DNA of 64,000 bases, taken from NCBI GenBank assembly GCA_036646055.1, contig JAVXMY010000003.1, positions 1-64,000 on the forward strand, written 5' to 3'. The notes beneath the pieces were generated by a model. That model saw nothing but the letters and a program-made list of their open reading frames with translations, was not told where the DNA came from and ran no database searches. A program made the translations under genes and the position numbers. This document shows positions 23,034 through 31,962 of this stretch, in pieces (within the stretch, counting starts at the first letter, position 1; each line of letters starts with the position of its first letter). This stretch comes from JAVWMQ01 sp036646055 (GTDB taxonomy: Bacteria; Bacillota; Clostridia; Peptostreptococcales; Anaerovoracaceae).

Positions 23034-24821
23034 CTATTCTCCCCTTTCTATCTTGTCATTTAAATCATGAAGATATTCCCATCGTTCCATCTTTTCAAGT
23101 AGCCTTATCTCTATAGCTTCCTTCTCCTTTTGTAGTTCACTAAGTCTTGAATAATTAGTTATACAAGCACCCATCTCTTGGTCAATAGTTTCTAACTCTT
23201 CTTCAATTTTTTCAATATCTTCATCTATTGATTCAAACTCTCTTTTTTCATTATAGGAAAACTTCAGCTTACCTGTCCCTGTTTTCTTTCGTTCACCACT
23301 AGAAGGCTTCTTCTTTTCCCTTGCCTTTTGGTCTTGATAATCCTGCACTCTAAGGGCATAATCTGTATATCCTCCCGGGAAGTGCTTAATTATTCCACCC
23401 TCCCAAAATGAAAAAGTACGATGGCATGTTCTATCCAAAAAATACCTATCATGAGAAACAATAATTACTGCACCATCAAAACTATCCAAGTAATCCTCTA
23501 GAATCGTTAGGGTTTCAATATCCAGGTCATTTGTAGGCTCATCTAGAATCAATACATTTGGAGCCTGCATCAAAACAGAAAGCAAATACAACCTTCTTTT
23601 CTCGCCACCAGAAAGGGCATTTATCTTAACAGAGTGCATAAATGAAGGAAACAAAAATCTCTCAAGCATTTGACTAGCAGAAATCACTCCATCAGATAAA
23701 ACAACATTACTTGCAATTTCTTCAATAAACTTTATTATTCTCTGTTCCTGGTCTAAACGCTCGTTTTCCTGGGAAAAATATCCCAATCGCACTGTATCGC
23801 CTTTTTCTATATATCCCCTGTCAGGACTTATCTCTTCCATAATTATTTTTAGCAATGTAGATTTACCGCATCCGTTAGGTCCAATTATTCCTATTCTATC
23901 ATTTCTAAGAACATTATAACTAAAGTCAGAAATATATGTAGTTCCCTCGTACCCCTTCTCAATATGATTAATTTCTACAATCTTTTTGCCTAGCCTGCTA
24001 CTTAAAGATGCTATTTCCATATTGTTGTCACTAACTTCTAACTTGGAATTTTCAAGTTGTTCAAACCTTTCAATTCGTCCTTTAGCTTTAGTTGTTCTAG
24101 CAGGAGCTCCTCGCCTAATCCACTCTAGTTCTTTCCTATATATTGTCGCTCTCTTTCTCTCCGAGGCCAGTAACATCTCATTTTTAATTGCTTTCATTTC
24201 TAAGTACTTATTATAATTGCCATCAACAGTAAAACTTTTGCCGCCTTCTATCTCCACAATTTTATTTGTTACTCTATCCAAAAAATATCTATCATGAGTA
24301 ATCATAAGCAACCCACTTTTTTGCTCCATTAAATAGTTTTCAAGCCACTCAATAATGTCGCTATCCATATGGTTAGTAGGTTCATCTAAAATAAGTAGAT
24401 TATGGTCTTCACATAAAACAGCTGCCATTGCAACTCTTTTTCTCTGTCCACCAGATAATGTATCCATTCTTTTTTCAAAATTATCTATTCCTAATCTAGT
24501 TAATATAGCCTTATATCTATAGTCATCAACATGACTTCCACTTTCCTCAATATATGATTTTACCTGCTCCTCTATTGTTAACTTAGGATTATATGCAGGA
24601 TTTTGTGAAAGATATCCTATTTTCAGTTGTCTAGATCTAATAATGTTTCCACCTTCAGGGGAAATTACACCAGCTATTATTTTTAGAAGTGTTGATTTAC
24701 CAGTACCGTTGACACCTATTAAACCAATTTTATCACCTTCATGAATGCTTATATCAACTCCATCTAATAAGGTCTTTTCTGTGTAACTTTTCTTTATATT
24801 CTCTGCCGTTAATAGTACCAT
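23034..24821 (-). CDS. ABC-F family ATPase (Uup-like)
   Basis: 595 residues with two ATP-binding cassettes and no membrane segments. Walker A motifs are GVNGTGKST (about 37-45) and GPNGCGKST (about 317-325); LSGGQRKRVA and LSGGEKRRLY are the signatures, with LDEPTNHMD and LDEPTNDLD as Walker B. The linker WIRRGAPARTTKAKGRI and a charged C-terminal coiled coil (about 500-595) point to the Uup branch, translation factors acting on ribosomes. An antibiotic-protection role cannot be excluded. The start has AGGAG upstream. Confidence 0.9.
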   Translation of the reverse strand: MVLLTAENIKKSYTEKTLLDGVDISIHEGDKIGLIGVNGTGKSTLLKIIAGVISPEGGNIIRSRQLKIGYLSQNPAYNPKLTIEEQVKSYIEESGSHVDDYRYKAILTRLGIDNFEKRMDTLSGGQRKRVAMAAVLCEDHNLLILDEPTNHMDSDIIEWLENYLMEQKSGLLMITHDRYFLDRVTNKIVEIEGGKSFTVDGNYNKYLEMKAIKNEMLLASERKRATIYRKELEWIRRGAPARTTKAKGRIERFEQLENSKLEVSDNNMEIASLSSRLGKKIVEINHIEKGYEGTTYISDFSYNVLRNDRIGIIGPNGCGKSTLLKIIMEEISPDRGYIEKGDTVRLGYFSQENERLDQEQRIIKFIEEIASNVVLSDGVISASQMLERFLFPSFMHSVKINALSGGEKRRLYLLSVLMQAPNVLILDEPTNDLDIETLTILEDYLDSFDGAVIIVSHDRYFLDRTCHRTFSFWEGGIIKHFPGGYTDYALRVQDYQDQKAREKKKPSSGERKKTGTGKLKFSYNEKREFESIDEDIEKIEEELETIDQEMGACITNYSRLSELQKEKEAIEIRLLEKMERWEYLHDLNDKIERGE

Positions 24822-24840
24822 TTATTTCTCCTACATTTAA

Positions 24841-24869
24841 AATACAGGATACAATTCGTATCCTGTATT
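24841..24869. terminator. Terminator after the rubredoxin-like gene
   Basis: AATACAGGATAC (24841-24852) and GTATCCTGTATT (24858-24869) form a 12-bp stem with a 5-nt loop and T-rich flanks on both strands. It ends the rubredoxin transcript ahead of the ABC-F gene. Confidence 0.85.
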
Positions 24870-24901
24870 TATTTTACTATAAATTTCTTAAAGTATAAAT
24901 C

Positions 24902-25018
24902 CTATTCTTCAATTAATTTAAATTGGTCCGGACCAACTCCACATAGTGGACACTCAAAATCTTCTGGTAATGGACCTTCATGTTCGTAGTCACATACTGT
25001 GCAAATATATTTTTCCAT
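24902..25018 (-). CDS. Rubredoxin-like iron-binding mini-protein
   Basis: Only 38 residues: MEKYICTVCDYEHEG, then FECPLCGVGPDQF and a short acidic end. The two CxxC pairs (C6/C9 and C23/C26) match the rubredoxin-type metal knuckle found at the C-terminus of rubrerythrins. It would hold one iron or zinc atom and act in electron transfer, perhaps in oxidative stress defence. GAGGAG precedes the ATG and a strong terminator follows, supporting a real gene. It is much shorter than rubredoxin proper (about 52 residues). Confidence 0.8.
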   Translation of the reverse strand: MEKYICTVCDYEHEGPLPEDFECPLCGVGPDQFKLIEE

Positions 25019-25106
25019 AACAATTCTCCTCTCACTTTAAATCTATAACTATTATATATCCTTTTTCTCAAAATTTAAACACAAATATTTAAGTGTAAGT
25101 ATATTG

Positions 25107-25144
25107 ATAGGTGTCTTGTCATATGTATACTTCTATGCTATAAT
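25107..25144 (+). promoter_or_regulatory. nad operon promoter with probable NAD-repressor operator
   Basis: TTGTCA (25116-25121), a 17-nt spacer and TATAAT (25139-25144) preceded by TG. The segment ATAGGTGTCTTGTCATAT overlaps the -35 element and resembles the operator of the niacin-responsive repressor NiaR. The promoter is well supported; the operator is inferred. Confidence 0.65.
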
Positions 25145-25185
25145 CTTTTTAGTTTGCACTTTAACAAAAAAATTCGGAGGAATAT

Positions 25186-26094
25186 ATGGAATCTCTAAAA
25201 AAAGAAATTATTAAATTAAAAAAAGAAAAACAAATTGCAATCTTAGCCCACTACTATGTCCCTGGCGAAGTTCAGGATTTAGCAGACTATGTTGGCGATT
25301 CATATTATTTAAGTAAAATTGGAACAGAAATAGATGCAAAGACACTATGTTTTTGCGGGGTTTCCTTTATGGGAGAAAGCGGCAAGATATTAAATCCTGA
25401 CAAAACAATAATTGTTCCTGATTTGAATTCTGATTGCCCAATGGCACATATGGCTTCCCCAGAGGTTATTGCCCAAATGCGTAAAACTCACCATGATTTG
25501 GCTGTAGTATGTTATGTAAATTCTACAGCAGAATTAAAAGCAAATTCAGATGTGTGTGTAACCTCATCTAATGCGGAAAAAGTAATTAAATCATTACCAA
25601 ATCAAAACATTTTCTTTGTACCAGATCAAAACTTAGGAGACTATATTGCCTCAAGAGTATCTAATAAGAACTTTATATTAAATAAGGGGTACTGTCCTGT
25701 TCATCACAATATGACTGCAAAAAATGTTCTTAATGCTAAAAAGGCTCATCCAAGTGCTGAACTATTAGTTCATCCAGAATGTAAGCCAGAAGTAGTTGCA
25801 TTATCCGACTATGCTGGTTCCACATCTGGCATTATTGAATATGCTACGAAGAGTTCTAAAACTGAATTCATTATAGGAACAGAACTTGGCGTTATCCATC
25901 AGCTAAAAGTAAACAATCCAAACAAAGATTTTTATCCATTAGATGAAAACCTAATATGCCCCGGCATGAAATTAAATACATTAGAAGCACTAAAAGATTG
26001 CCTTTTAGATCCTAGTTCTCATACTATTACACTTGATGAAAAACTTAGATCAGAATCATTATTTTCACTTAAAAAAATGCTTGAATTAAGTTAG
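25186..26094 (+). CDS. nadA: Quinolinate synthase
   Basis: Condenses iminoaspartate with dihydroxyacetone phosphate to quinolinate using an oxygen-sensitive 4Fe-4S cluster. The 302 residues include AHYYVPGEVQDLADYVGDSYYLSK, cluster cysteines in FCGVSFMGE, HPECKPEV and LICPGMK, and the CPMAHM motif. CGGAGG lies six bases before the ATG. It is the first gene of nadA-nadB-nadC-aspA. Confidence 0.96.
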   Translation: MESLKKEIIKLKKEKQIAILAHYYVPGEVQDLADYVGDSYYLSKIGTEIDAKTLCFCGVSFMGESGKILNPDKTIIVPDLNSDCPMAHMASPEVIAQMRKTHHDLAVVCYVNSTAELKANSDVCVTSSNAEKVIKSLPNQNIFFVPDQNLGDYIASRVSNKNFILNKGYCPVHHNMTAKNVLNAKKAHPSAELLVHPECKPEVVALSDYAGSTSGIIEYATKSSKTEFIIGTELGVIHQLKVNNPNKDFYPLDENLICPGMKLNTLEALKDCLLDPSSHTITLDEKLRSESLFSLKKMLELS

Positions 26095-26109
26095 CAGAAA
26101 GGAAATAAA

Positions 26110-27387
26110 ATGGAATCCGATATAGTAATTGTCGGAAGTGGTGTTGCTGGATTATATTCAGCCCTAAAGCTTCCCAAAGATAAAAAAATAACAATTATTA
26201 CTAAAACCTCAGCTGATGAATGCGATTCATTTTTAGCTCAAGGTGGAATCTGTGTCAAAAGAGATGATAAAGATTTTCAATCTTTTTTCGAAGACACACT
26301 TAAAGCAGGCCACCATGAAAACGATATTAAATCCGTAGAACTTATGATAGAAAATTCCAGAAAAATAATTAATGATTTAATATCTTACGGTGTAGATTTT
26401 ACCAAAAAAGATAATAAGCTAGATTATACAAAGGAAGGCGCCCACAGCAAACCTAGAATTCTATATCACCTAGATATTACTGGTGAAGAAATAACAAAAA
26501 AACTCTTACAAGCAGTGGTAACCCAAAATAACATCACTTTGCTTGAGCATACACAAATGGTAGATATAATTGAAGAAAAAAACACTTGTTACGGAGTAGT
26601 TTTAAGAGATTCGAATAATAACATTGTGAATCTTTATGCAAATCATATTATTCTAGCCACTGGAGGCATTGGTGGAGTTTATAGCAATACAACAAACTTC
26701 CCCCATCTAACAGGTGATAGCTTAGCCATTGCTTTGAAACATAATATTAAACTTAAAAACCCTGACTATGTTCAAATCCACCCTACTTCCTTGTATACCA
26801 AGAAGCCCGGCAGAAGTTTTTTGATAACAGAGTCAGTTAGAGGTGAAGGCGGAATTTTGTTAGACAATAAGGGACATAGATTTACAGATGAACTAAAGCC
26901 TAGAGACATAGTTTCAAAGGCTATCATAAATCAAATGAAAAAAGACAATACAGAATATGTATTATTGTCATTTGAAAATATTGATAATAATACCATTGAA
27001 AATCATTTTCCAAATATCTACAAAAAATGTTTAGATGAAGGATACGACATTACTAAGGAACCAATCCCTGTTGTTCCAGCCCAACATTATTATATGGGAG
27101 GTATCGCAGTGGACTATAATAGCCAAACATCAATGAATAACATTTACGCTGTTGGCGAAACTAGTTGCAATGGTGTTCATGGCAAAAATAGACTAGCCAG
27201 TAATTCCCTTCTTGAAGCCTTAGTCTTCGCAGAACTTGCTGCTACACATATTATAGAAAAAATCTCTCATTCCAGTTTTCCTTCTATAGAGGTAAAAGCA
27301 GCCGATGAGCAGGTTTTTCCCGTAGATGACCCAATTATAAAATCTAAATTAATTAATATTGTGAAAGGAATTGAAAAATATGAATAG
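26110..27387 (+). CDS. nadB: L-aspartate oxidase
   Basis: An FAD enzyme that oxidises L-aspartate to iminoaspartate, with fumarate as the likely electron acceptor in an anaerobe. An N-terminal Rossmann motif IVGSGVAGLYSAL (about 6-18), SFLAQGGICV, SVRGEGGILLD and AVGETSCNGVHGKNRLASNSLLEALVF are present. At 425 residues it lacks the C-terminal helical extension of the 530-residue enzymes, a short form I associate with clostridial relatives. AGAAAGGAA precedes the ATG. It overlaps nadC. Confidence 0.95.
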   Translation: MESDIVIVGSGVAGLYSALKLPKDKKITIITKTSADECDSFLAQGGICVKRDDKDFQSFFEDTLKAGHHENDIKSVELMIENSRKIINDLISYGVDFTKKDNKLDYTKEGAHSKPRILYHLDITGEEITKKLLQAVVTQNNITLLEHTQMVDIIEEKNTCYGVVLRDSNNNIVNLYANHIILATGGIGGVYSNTTNFPHLTGDSLAIALKHNIKLKNPDYVQIHPTSLYTKKPGRSFLITESVRGEGGILLDNKGHRFTDELKPRDIVSKAIINQMKKDNTEYVLLSFENIDNNTIENHFPNIYKKCLDEGYDITKEPIPVVPAQHYYMGGIAVDYNSQTSMNNIYAVGETSCNGVHGKNRLASNSLLEALVFAELAATHIIEKISHSSFPSIEVKAADEQVFPVDDPIIKSKLINIVKGIEKYE

Positions 27388-28246
27388 AAAGATTAATAAT
27401 ACAACAATGGTTTTAAATATGGATCCATTGATTAGAAGTGCATTAGTCGAAGATATTAACCAGGAGGATGTTTCAACAAATGCTGTAATGGCTGAGTTTA
27501 AACTTGGGGAAGTTGATTTGATTTGCAAGGAAGATGGAATTATTGCTGGACTTAAGGTTTTTGAAAGAGTATTTACTCTTTTAGATCCAACTACTGTTTG
27601 TGATTTTAAGGTTTCTGATGGTATGAAAGTAAAAAAAGGCCAACTTCTAGGTACTGTTACTGGAGATATTAGAACTTTACTTTCTGGCGAAAGAACTGCT
27701 CTAAACTATTTACAAAGGATGAGTGGAATTGCATCTTATACAAGGGCAATTGCAAATCTCCTTGAAGGTACAAATATCAAACTTCTTGACACTAGAAAAA
27801 CCACTCCTAATAATAGGATTTTTGAGAAATATGCCGTTGTTGTTGGTGGTGGTCACAATCACAGATATAACTTAACTGATGGGGTAATGCTTAAAGATAA
27901 CCATATTAATGCAGCTGGCGGAGTTTCAAAGGCGATTAAGATGGCTAGGGATTATGCCCCTTTTGTGCGTAAAATTGAGGTAGAAGTTGAAACTATTCAA
28001 ATGCTTAAGGAAGCTATCAATGCTGGTGCTGATATTATCATGCTTGATAACATGACTGTGGCTCAAATGAAGGAAGCAGTTTTAATTGCAAAGGGAAAGG
28101 CTGAAATCGAAATTTCTGGAAATGTTACTTTTGAAAATATTAATAACTATAAGAATATTGGTGTAGATTATATTTCCAGTGGTGCATTGACACATTCAAG
28201 TCCAATTTTAGATTTGTCTTTAAAGAATTTAAGAGAGAAGGAATAA
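27380..28246 (+). CDS. nadC: Nicotinate-nucleotide pyrophosphorylase (carboxylating)
   Basis: Converts quinolinate and PRPP to nicotinate mononucleotide, CO2 and pyrophosphate. The 288 residues contain GERTALNYLQRMSGIAS, LLDTRKTTPNNR, GGGHNHRYNL, MLKDNHI and EVEVET, all type II PRTase signatures. The ATG at 27380 overlaps the nadB stop by 8 nt with AAAGGAA upstream, indicating translational coupling; a TTG nine bases earlier is less likely. Confidence 0.96.
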   Translation: MNRKINNTTMVLNMDPLIRSALVEDINQEDVSTNAVMAEFKLGEVDLICKEDGIIAGLKVFERVFTLLDPTTVCDFKVSDGMKVKKGQLLGTVTGDIRTLLSGERTALNYLQRMSGIASYTRAIANLLEGTNIKLLDTRKTTPNNRIFEKYAVVVGGGHNHRYNLTDGVMLKDNHINAAGGVSKAIKMARDYAPFVRKIEVEVETIQMLKEAINAGADIIMLDNMTVAQMKEAVLIAKGKAEIEISGNVTFENINNYKNIGVDYISSGALTHSSPILDLSLKNLREKE

Positions 28247-28250
28247 GATA

Positions 28251-29651
28251 ATGAATACAAGAAAAGAGTTTGATATTGTAGGATCTTTGGAGGTCCCTTC
28301 CCAGGCTTATTACGGGATTCATTCCTTAAGAGCTAAGGAAAATTTTAATATTTCAAACCAATCTATTCATAAAAATTTCATAAGAAATATTGCTAGGGTT
28401 AAACTTGCTGCGGCTACTACAAATATTAATAGTGGCCTTCTTAACAAGGAAAAAGGCGAGGCCATTTGTAAGGCTTGCAGGGATATAATAAACGGGCAGT
28501 TTTTGGACCAGTTTATTGTTGATGAATTTCAAGGGGGAGCCGGAACTTCTTCCAATATGAATGCCAATGAGGTTATTGCCAATATTGCTATTGAGTATCT
28601 AGCTGGAAATTTGGGGAACTATTCTTTAATTCATCCAAATGATGATGTTAATATGTGCCAGTCAACTAATGATGTTATTCCAACAGCTGGAAAAATCACT
28701 GTGCTTGAACTGATTTCTAATCTGATTTATCAACTTCAAAATCTTGACAATTCTTTAGTAAAAAAATCCATAGAGTTTCACGACATAGTCAAAATGGGTA
28801 GAACTCAAATGCAAGATGCTGTACCTATGAGGCTTGGACAAAGTTTTAAGTCATTTTCTAAAGGTATTAGAAGGGATATTGAAGCTTTAGAGCTACACAA
28901 GAAATATATGCGTGAAGTTAATCTAGGTGGAACAGCCATTGGTAGTTCTATTAACGCTAATGCTTATTACATATCACACGTTATAGATAACCTATCAACT
29001 GTCTGTGGTTTTGCAATGCTACCAGCTAAAGATAAATTTGATGGAACATCTAACTTAGACTGTTTTGTTAGAATTTCATCTACTCTAAAGACATGTGCTA
29101 TTACTTTGTCTAAAATGTGTAACGATCTTAGACTAATGTCTAGTGGACCTACTACTGGTATTGGTGAAATCAACCTTCCTCCAAGGCAAAACGGTTCTAG
29201 TATAATGCCAGGAAAGGTCAACCCTGTTATCCCAGAAATGGTAAGTCAAGTTGCCTTTCAGGTAATTGGAAATGATGTAACCATAAGTTTAGCCGCTGAA
29301 GGTGGGCAACTAGAACTAAACCCTTTTGAGCCAGTAATATTCAAAAACTTATTTGAGTCTCTTGATTGTTTAACCAACGCCATTGCTTCACTTCGAATAA
29401 ACTGTATTGATGGAATATCACCAAACATAGAGCATTGTCACAGTCTAGTTACAAACAGTTATAGTGTTGCAACAGCTTTATGCCCAGTTATAGGATATAA
29501 CAAGGCTTCAAATCTAGCTAAAGAAGCTCTTAAAACAGGTTCTACTGTTAAGGAAGTTGCATTGCAAAATGGTTTTACTAATATTAATTTAGATAATCTT
29601 CTTGATGCACGAAAAATGACAGAGCCTCAAATACGCTACTTAAAAAGATAA
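28251..29651 (+). CDS. aspA: Aspartate ammonia-lyase
   Basis: Interconverts L-aspartate with fumarate and ammonia. The 466 residues belong to the fumarase/aspartase superfamily, with GGAGTSSNMNANEV, CQSTNDVIPTA, GRTQMQDAVPM and the catalytic signature GSSIMPGKVNPV near 314-325. The aspartase rather than fumarase call rests on the overall motif wording. It starts 4 nt after nadC and has AAGGAATAAG upstream, so it is the last gene of the NAD operon. Confidence 0.9.
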   Translation: MNTRKEFDIVGSLEVPSQAYYGIHSLRAKENFNISNQSIHKNFIRNIARVKLAAATTNINSGLLNKEKGEAICKACRDIINGQFLDQFIVDEFQGGAGTSSNMNANEVIANIAIEYLAGNLGNYSLIHPNDDVNMCQSTNDVIPTAGKITVLELISNLIYQLQNLDNSLVKKSIEFHDIVKMGRTQMQDAVPMRLGQSFKSFSKGIRRDIEALELHKKYMREVNLGGTAIGSSINANAYYISHVIDNLSTVCGFAMLPAKDKFDGTSNLDCFVRISSTLKTCAITLSKMCNDLRLMSSGPTTGIGEINLPPRQNGSSIMPGKVNPVIPEMVSQVAFQVIGNDVTISLAAEGGQLELNPFEPVIFKNLFESLDCLTNAIASLRINCIDGISPNIEHCHSLVTNSYSVATALCPVIGYNKASNLAKEALKTGSTVKEVALQNGFTNINLDNLLDARKMTEPQIRYLKR

Positions 29652-29659
29652 GATAAACT

Positions 29660-29698
29660 AAAAAGATGTATGATTAACTCATACATCTACATCTTTTT
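29660..29698. terminator. Terminator after aspA
   Basis: AGATGTATGA (29664-29673) pairs with TCATACATCT (29679-29688), with an alternative outer pairing AAAAGATGT/ACATCTTTT that ends in a T run. It also faces the convergent NlpC/P60 gene. Confidence 0.75.
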
Positions 29699-29713
29699 AT
29701 TTTTACACATCTT

Positions 29714-30925
29714 TTAAATAAATACTCTTTTAATTCCTGCAATTCTACTATGACCACTATTAACAATATTAGCCACTACGACTTTATTAGGCATAGCTTC
29801 TATGACTTTGTTGTTTCCTAAATATATTGCAATATGATTTACTCTTCCCGCTCCATTTTTATAGAACACTAAATCTCCACGCTGTTTCTTGTTATATGAA
29901 ATTGTCTTTAATTTTTTACTCTTAAAAATGTTTCTAGATTCATATTCGTATTCTTTTTGTGAATGCCTAACAGGATTAATAGGATGCAAATCAATTCCTG
30001 CTGCATATAGGCCTTGCATAACTAATCCACTGCAATCAAGTCCTTGTCCTGGTTTACCAGATGCTCCTACAACATAATCATCGCCTCTATAATCTCTAGC
30101 TCTCCCTATCATCGCTTCAATACACTCTTTTTTCGTGCTCGTAGCATTAATTCTCATAGGAGACTTGTATGCACCAAGAGTATACCATGAATCCTTAGTA
30201 AATCCCATTTTAGTCCAAGTTTTTTCATCTACAATTCCCGTTGCCTTAATATTTTTCTTTATTTGAAATAGGCGTACCTTGTTTCTTGTTTCGTAGGTGT
30301 ACCTTGGCCAATATTTATTTCCAATATGAAAATAATTATTAACTTTAAGTACTTTAAGACCCATTCTACCAATATTTAAATTGTAGTTTCCTCTATCCTT
30401 AAGATTAATAGAATTATGAATTTGGTAATATCCTTTTGGATTTTGGTATGCTCTTTTAACAGTTACATTTATTTCTGGTAAAGAAACTCCTTCTCCAATA
30501 GCAATGCTATCATCAAAAGTAGGAACAAATAAATACGACCCTGAAACCAAAGAATTATATTCCTTGCTTCCTGATTTGTTAACCCACTTCATAACAGGTA
30601 ATAATATTGTCTCACCTTCAGCAAATTCTGTTTTATTTACAATAACTTGTAGTTCTCTTGGAAAATTAAGTTTTGCGGCAGTAGTTCCCGCTTTTACAGT
30701 TTTAACCAAGTCTTTATTATCTAAAGACTCAAAACTGTTAATAATGTGTTTAACTTCCAAATCCGGCTGCCCAATTTCCGGCTGCCCTATTTCCGGTTGA
30801 CCCATTTCTGCTTGACCTACTCCTGGGATAACACCCCCAGATACATCTTCAGCGAGACCAACCGCTGGTATTAGATTACAGCACAAAATCAGTGATAAAC
30901 CTATAGTCATTATAGTTTTCTTCAA
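29714..30925 (-). CDS. Secreted NlpC/P60 cell-wall endopeptidase with peptidoglycan-binding domain
   Basis: 403 residues. A signal peptide (about 1-25) is followed by a Gly-Gln-Pro-Glu-Ile repeat region (about 36-56) and an uncharacterised beta-rich part. A peptidoglycan-binding-like stretch (VRLFQIKKNIKATGIVDEKTWTKMG, about 215-240) precedes the NlpC/P60 domain with catalytic C298 (GLDCSGLV) and H364 (VNHIAIYLG). It probably cuts peptidoglycan stem peptides. The start is TTG at 30925: it follows AGGAGGGG, and the next ATG would remove the charged n-region of the signal peptide. Confidence 0.87.
   Translation of the reverse strand: MKKTIMTIGLSLILCCNLIPAVGLAEDVSGGVIPGVGQAEMGQPEIGQPEIGQPDLEVKHIINSFESLDNKDLVKTVKAGTTAAKLNFPRELQVIVNKTEFAEGETILLPVMKWVNKSGSKEYNSLVSGSYLFVPTFDDSIAIGEGVSLPEINVTVKRAYQNPKGYYQIHNSINLKDRGNYNLNIGRMGLKVLKVNNYFHIGNKYWPRYTYETRNKVRLFQIKKNIKATGIVDEKTWTKMGFTKDSWYTLGAYKSPMRINATSTKKECIEAMIGRARDYRGDDYVVGASGKPGQGLDCSGLVMQGLYAAGIDLHPINPVRHSQKEYEYESRNIFKSKKLKTISYNKKQRGDLVFYKNGAGRVNHIAIYLGNNKVIEAMPNKVVVANIVNSGHSRIAGIKRVFI
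30762..30821 (-). repeat. Four 15-bp tandem repeats coding for GQPEI-type units
   Basis: Units at 30762-30776, 30777-30791, 30792-30806 and 30807-30821, the first two nearly identical and the fourth diverged. They encode the linker after the signal peptide of the NlpC/P60 protein and keep the frame. Confidence 0.8.
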
Positions 30926-30989
30926 TAGTAACCCCTCCTTTATCTATCTCCTTTATTTTAACATATTATATTTACAATTCCAATTTATT

Positions 30990-31018
30990 TTGACATATTA
31001 CTATATAATATGTTATAG
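30990..31018 (+). promoter_or_regulatory. Promoter of the preQ1 riboswitch unit
   Basis: TTGACA (30990-30995), a 17-nt spacer and TTATAG (31013-31018). The start near 31025 would give a 150-nt leader. Confidence 0.65.
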
Positions 31019-31036
31019 TAGTAAATGAATTTTATA

Positions 31037-31078
31037 AAGGACAGTTCGTGACCATCCTGTCCATAAACAAAACTAGGG
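31037..31078 (+). promoter_or_regulatory. preQ1-I riboswitch
   Basis: GGACAG (31039-31044) pairs with CTGTCC (31057-31062) around a 12-nt loop. It is followed by the A-rich tail ATAAACAAAACTAGGG, whose GG can pair with the CC of the loop as in the class I preQ1 pseudoknot. The tail closely matches known aptamers. A queuosine-precursor transporter gene follows. Confidence 0.8.
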
Positions 31079-31135
31079 ATTATCTATATTATAATAGAAT
31101 AGTTTTTTGATGCACATTTTATATGTGTGTTTTTT
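31071..31135 (+). terminator. Riboswitch expression platform: two candidate terminators
   Basis: AACTA (31071-31075), which is part of the aptamer tail, can pair with TAGTT (31100-31104) ahead of a T run. A second hairpin CACAT/ATGTG (31113-31127) is followed by six T residues. Ligand binding would compete with the first pairing. Control by termination is inferred. Confidence 0.5.
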
Positions 31136-31174
31136 ATTGTAGTATTATAATCCAATTACAAAAGGAGATGAATA

Positions 31175-31888
31175 ATGCCAAACGAATTAATTTTAATTGT
31201 AACTCTTGCAATTACCTACTCAACTGTTGTTCTATTTTACAAATACATGGGTAAAACAGGACTATATATATGGACAGCCATTGCAACCATAGCTGTAAAT
31301 ATTGAAGTTTTAATATTGGTTGATGCCTTCGGGATGGAACAAACCTTAGGAAATGTACTGTTTGCTTCAACATTTTTAGTAACTGATATTTTAAGTGAAA
31401 CCGAAGGAAAACAAGCAGCGACTAATGCAGTTAAATTCGGAATAATTACCAGCTTAGTTTTTATACTTATAAGCCAATCTTGGTTCCTATATACACCAAA
31501 TTCTAACGATTGGGCTATGGAGGCAATAAGGACTGTTTTTACCAATACCCCAAGGCTTATGCTTGTTAGTATTTCAGTATATGCCATTGCACAAGTTTTT
31601 GATGTTTTCACCTATCATACCATATGGAATCATACAACAAAACTTTTTGGTAATTCCAGAAAAGGTCTTTGGATTAGAAATAATGGTTCAACACTTTTAT
31701 CCCAATTATTAAATACTGTTTTATTTAACTTTGGTGCATTCTATGGTTTGCATTCAATTAGTACAATTATAAATATCTGTATTTCTAGTTATGTAATATA
31801 TATTTTCACAAGTATTTTAGATACTCCAGCAGTATACATTGCTCGCAGAATTTCAGAAAACAAAAAATCAAATTTACTAAATATGTAA
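31175..31888 (+). CDS. Queuosine precursor transporter (YhhQ/VUT family)
   Basis: A 237-residue membrane protein with about six hydrophobic segments. The segment FASTFLVTDILSETEGKQAATNAVKFG and the later SRKGLWIRNNGSTLLSQLLNTVLFNFGAF are family hallmarks. It imports preQ1 or preQ0 for tRNA queuosine, and the preQ1 riboswitch upstream agrees. AAAGGAGATG precedes the ATG. It is a single gene closed by a terminator at 31889-31936. Confidence 0.9.
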   Translation: MPNELILIVTLAITYSTVVLFYKYMGKTGLYIWTAIATIAVNIEVLILVDAFGMEQTLGNVLFASTFLVTDILSETEGKQAATNAVKFGIITSLVFILISQSWFLYTPNSNDWAMEAIRTVFTNTPRLMLVSISVYAIAQVFDVFTYHTIWNHTTKLFGNSRKGLWIRNNGSTLLSQLLNTVLFNFGAFYGLHSISTIINICISSYVIYIFTSILDTPAVYIARRISENKKSNLLNM

Positions 31889-31936
31889 AAAAAACCTTGA
31901 AAGCTTTGGCATAGAGCCAATCTTTCAAGGTTTTTT
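31889..31936. terminator. Bidirectional terminator between the preQ1 transporter and tsf
   Basis: AACCTTGAAAG and CTTTCAAGGTT form a long stem, with an inner TTGGC/GCCAA helix and A/T runs on both sides. Confidence 0.9.
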
Positions 31937-31962
31937 ATTTTAAATTTTTGATTTAAAGAAAA

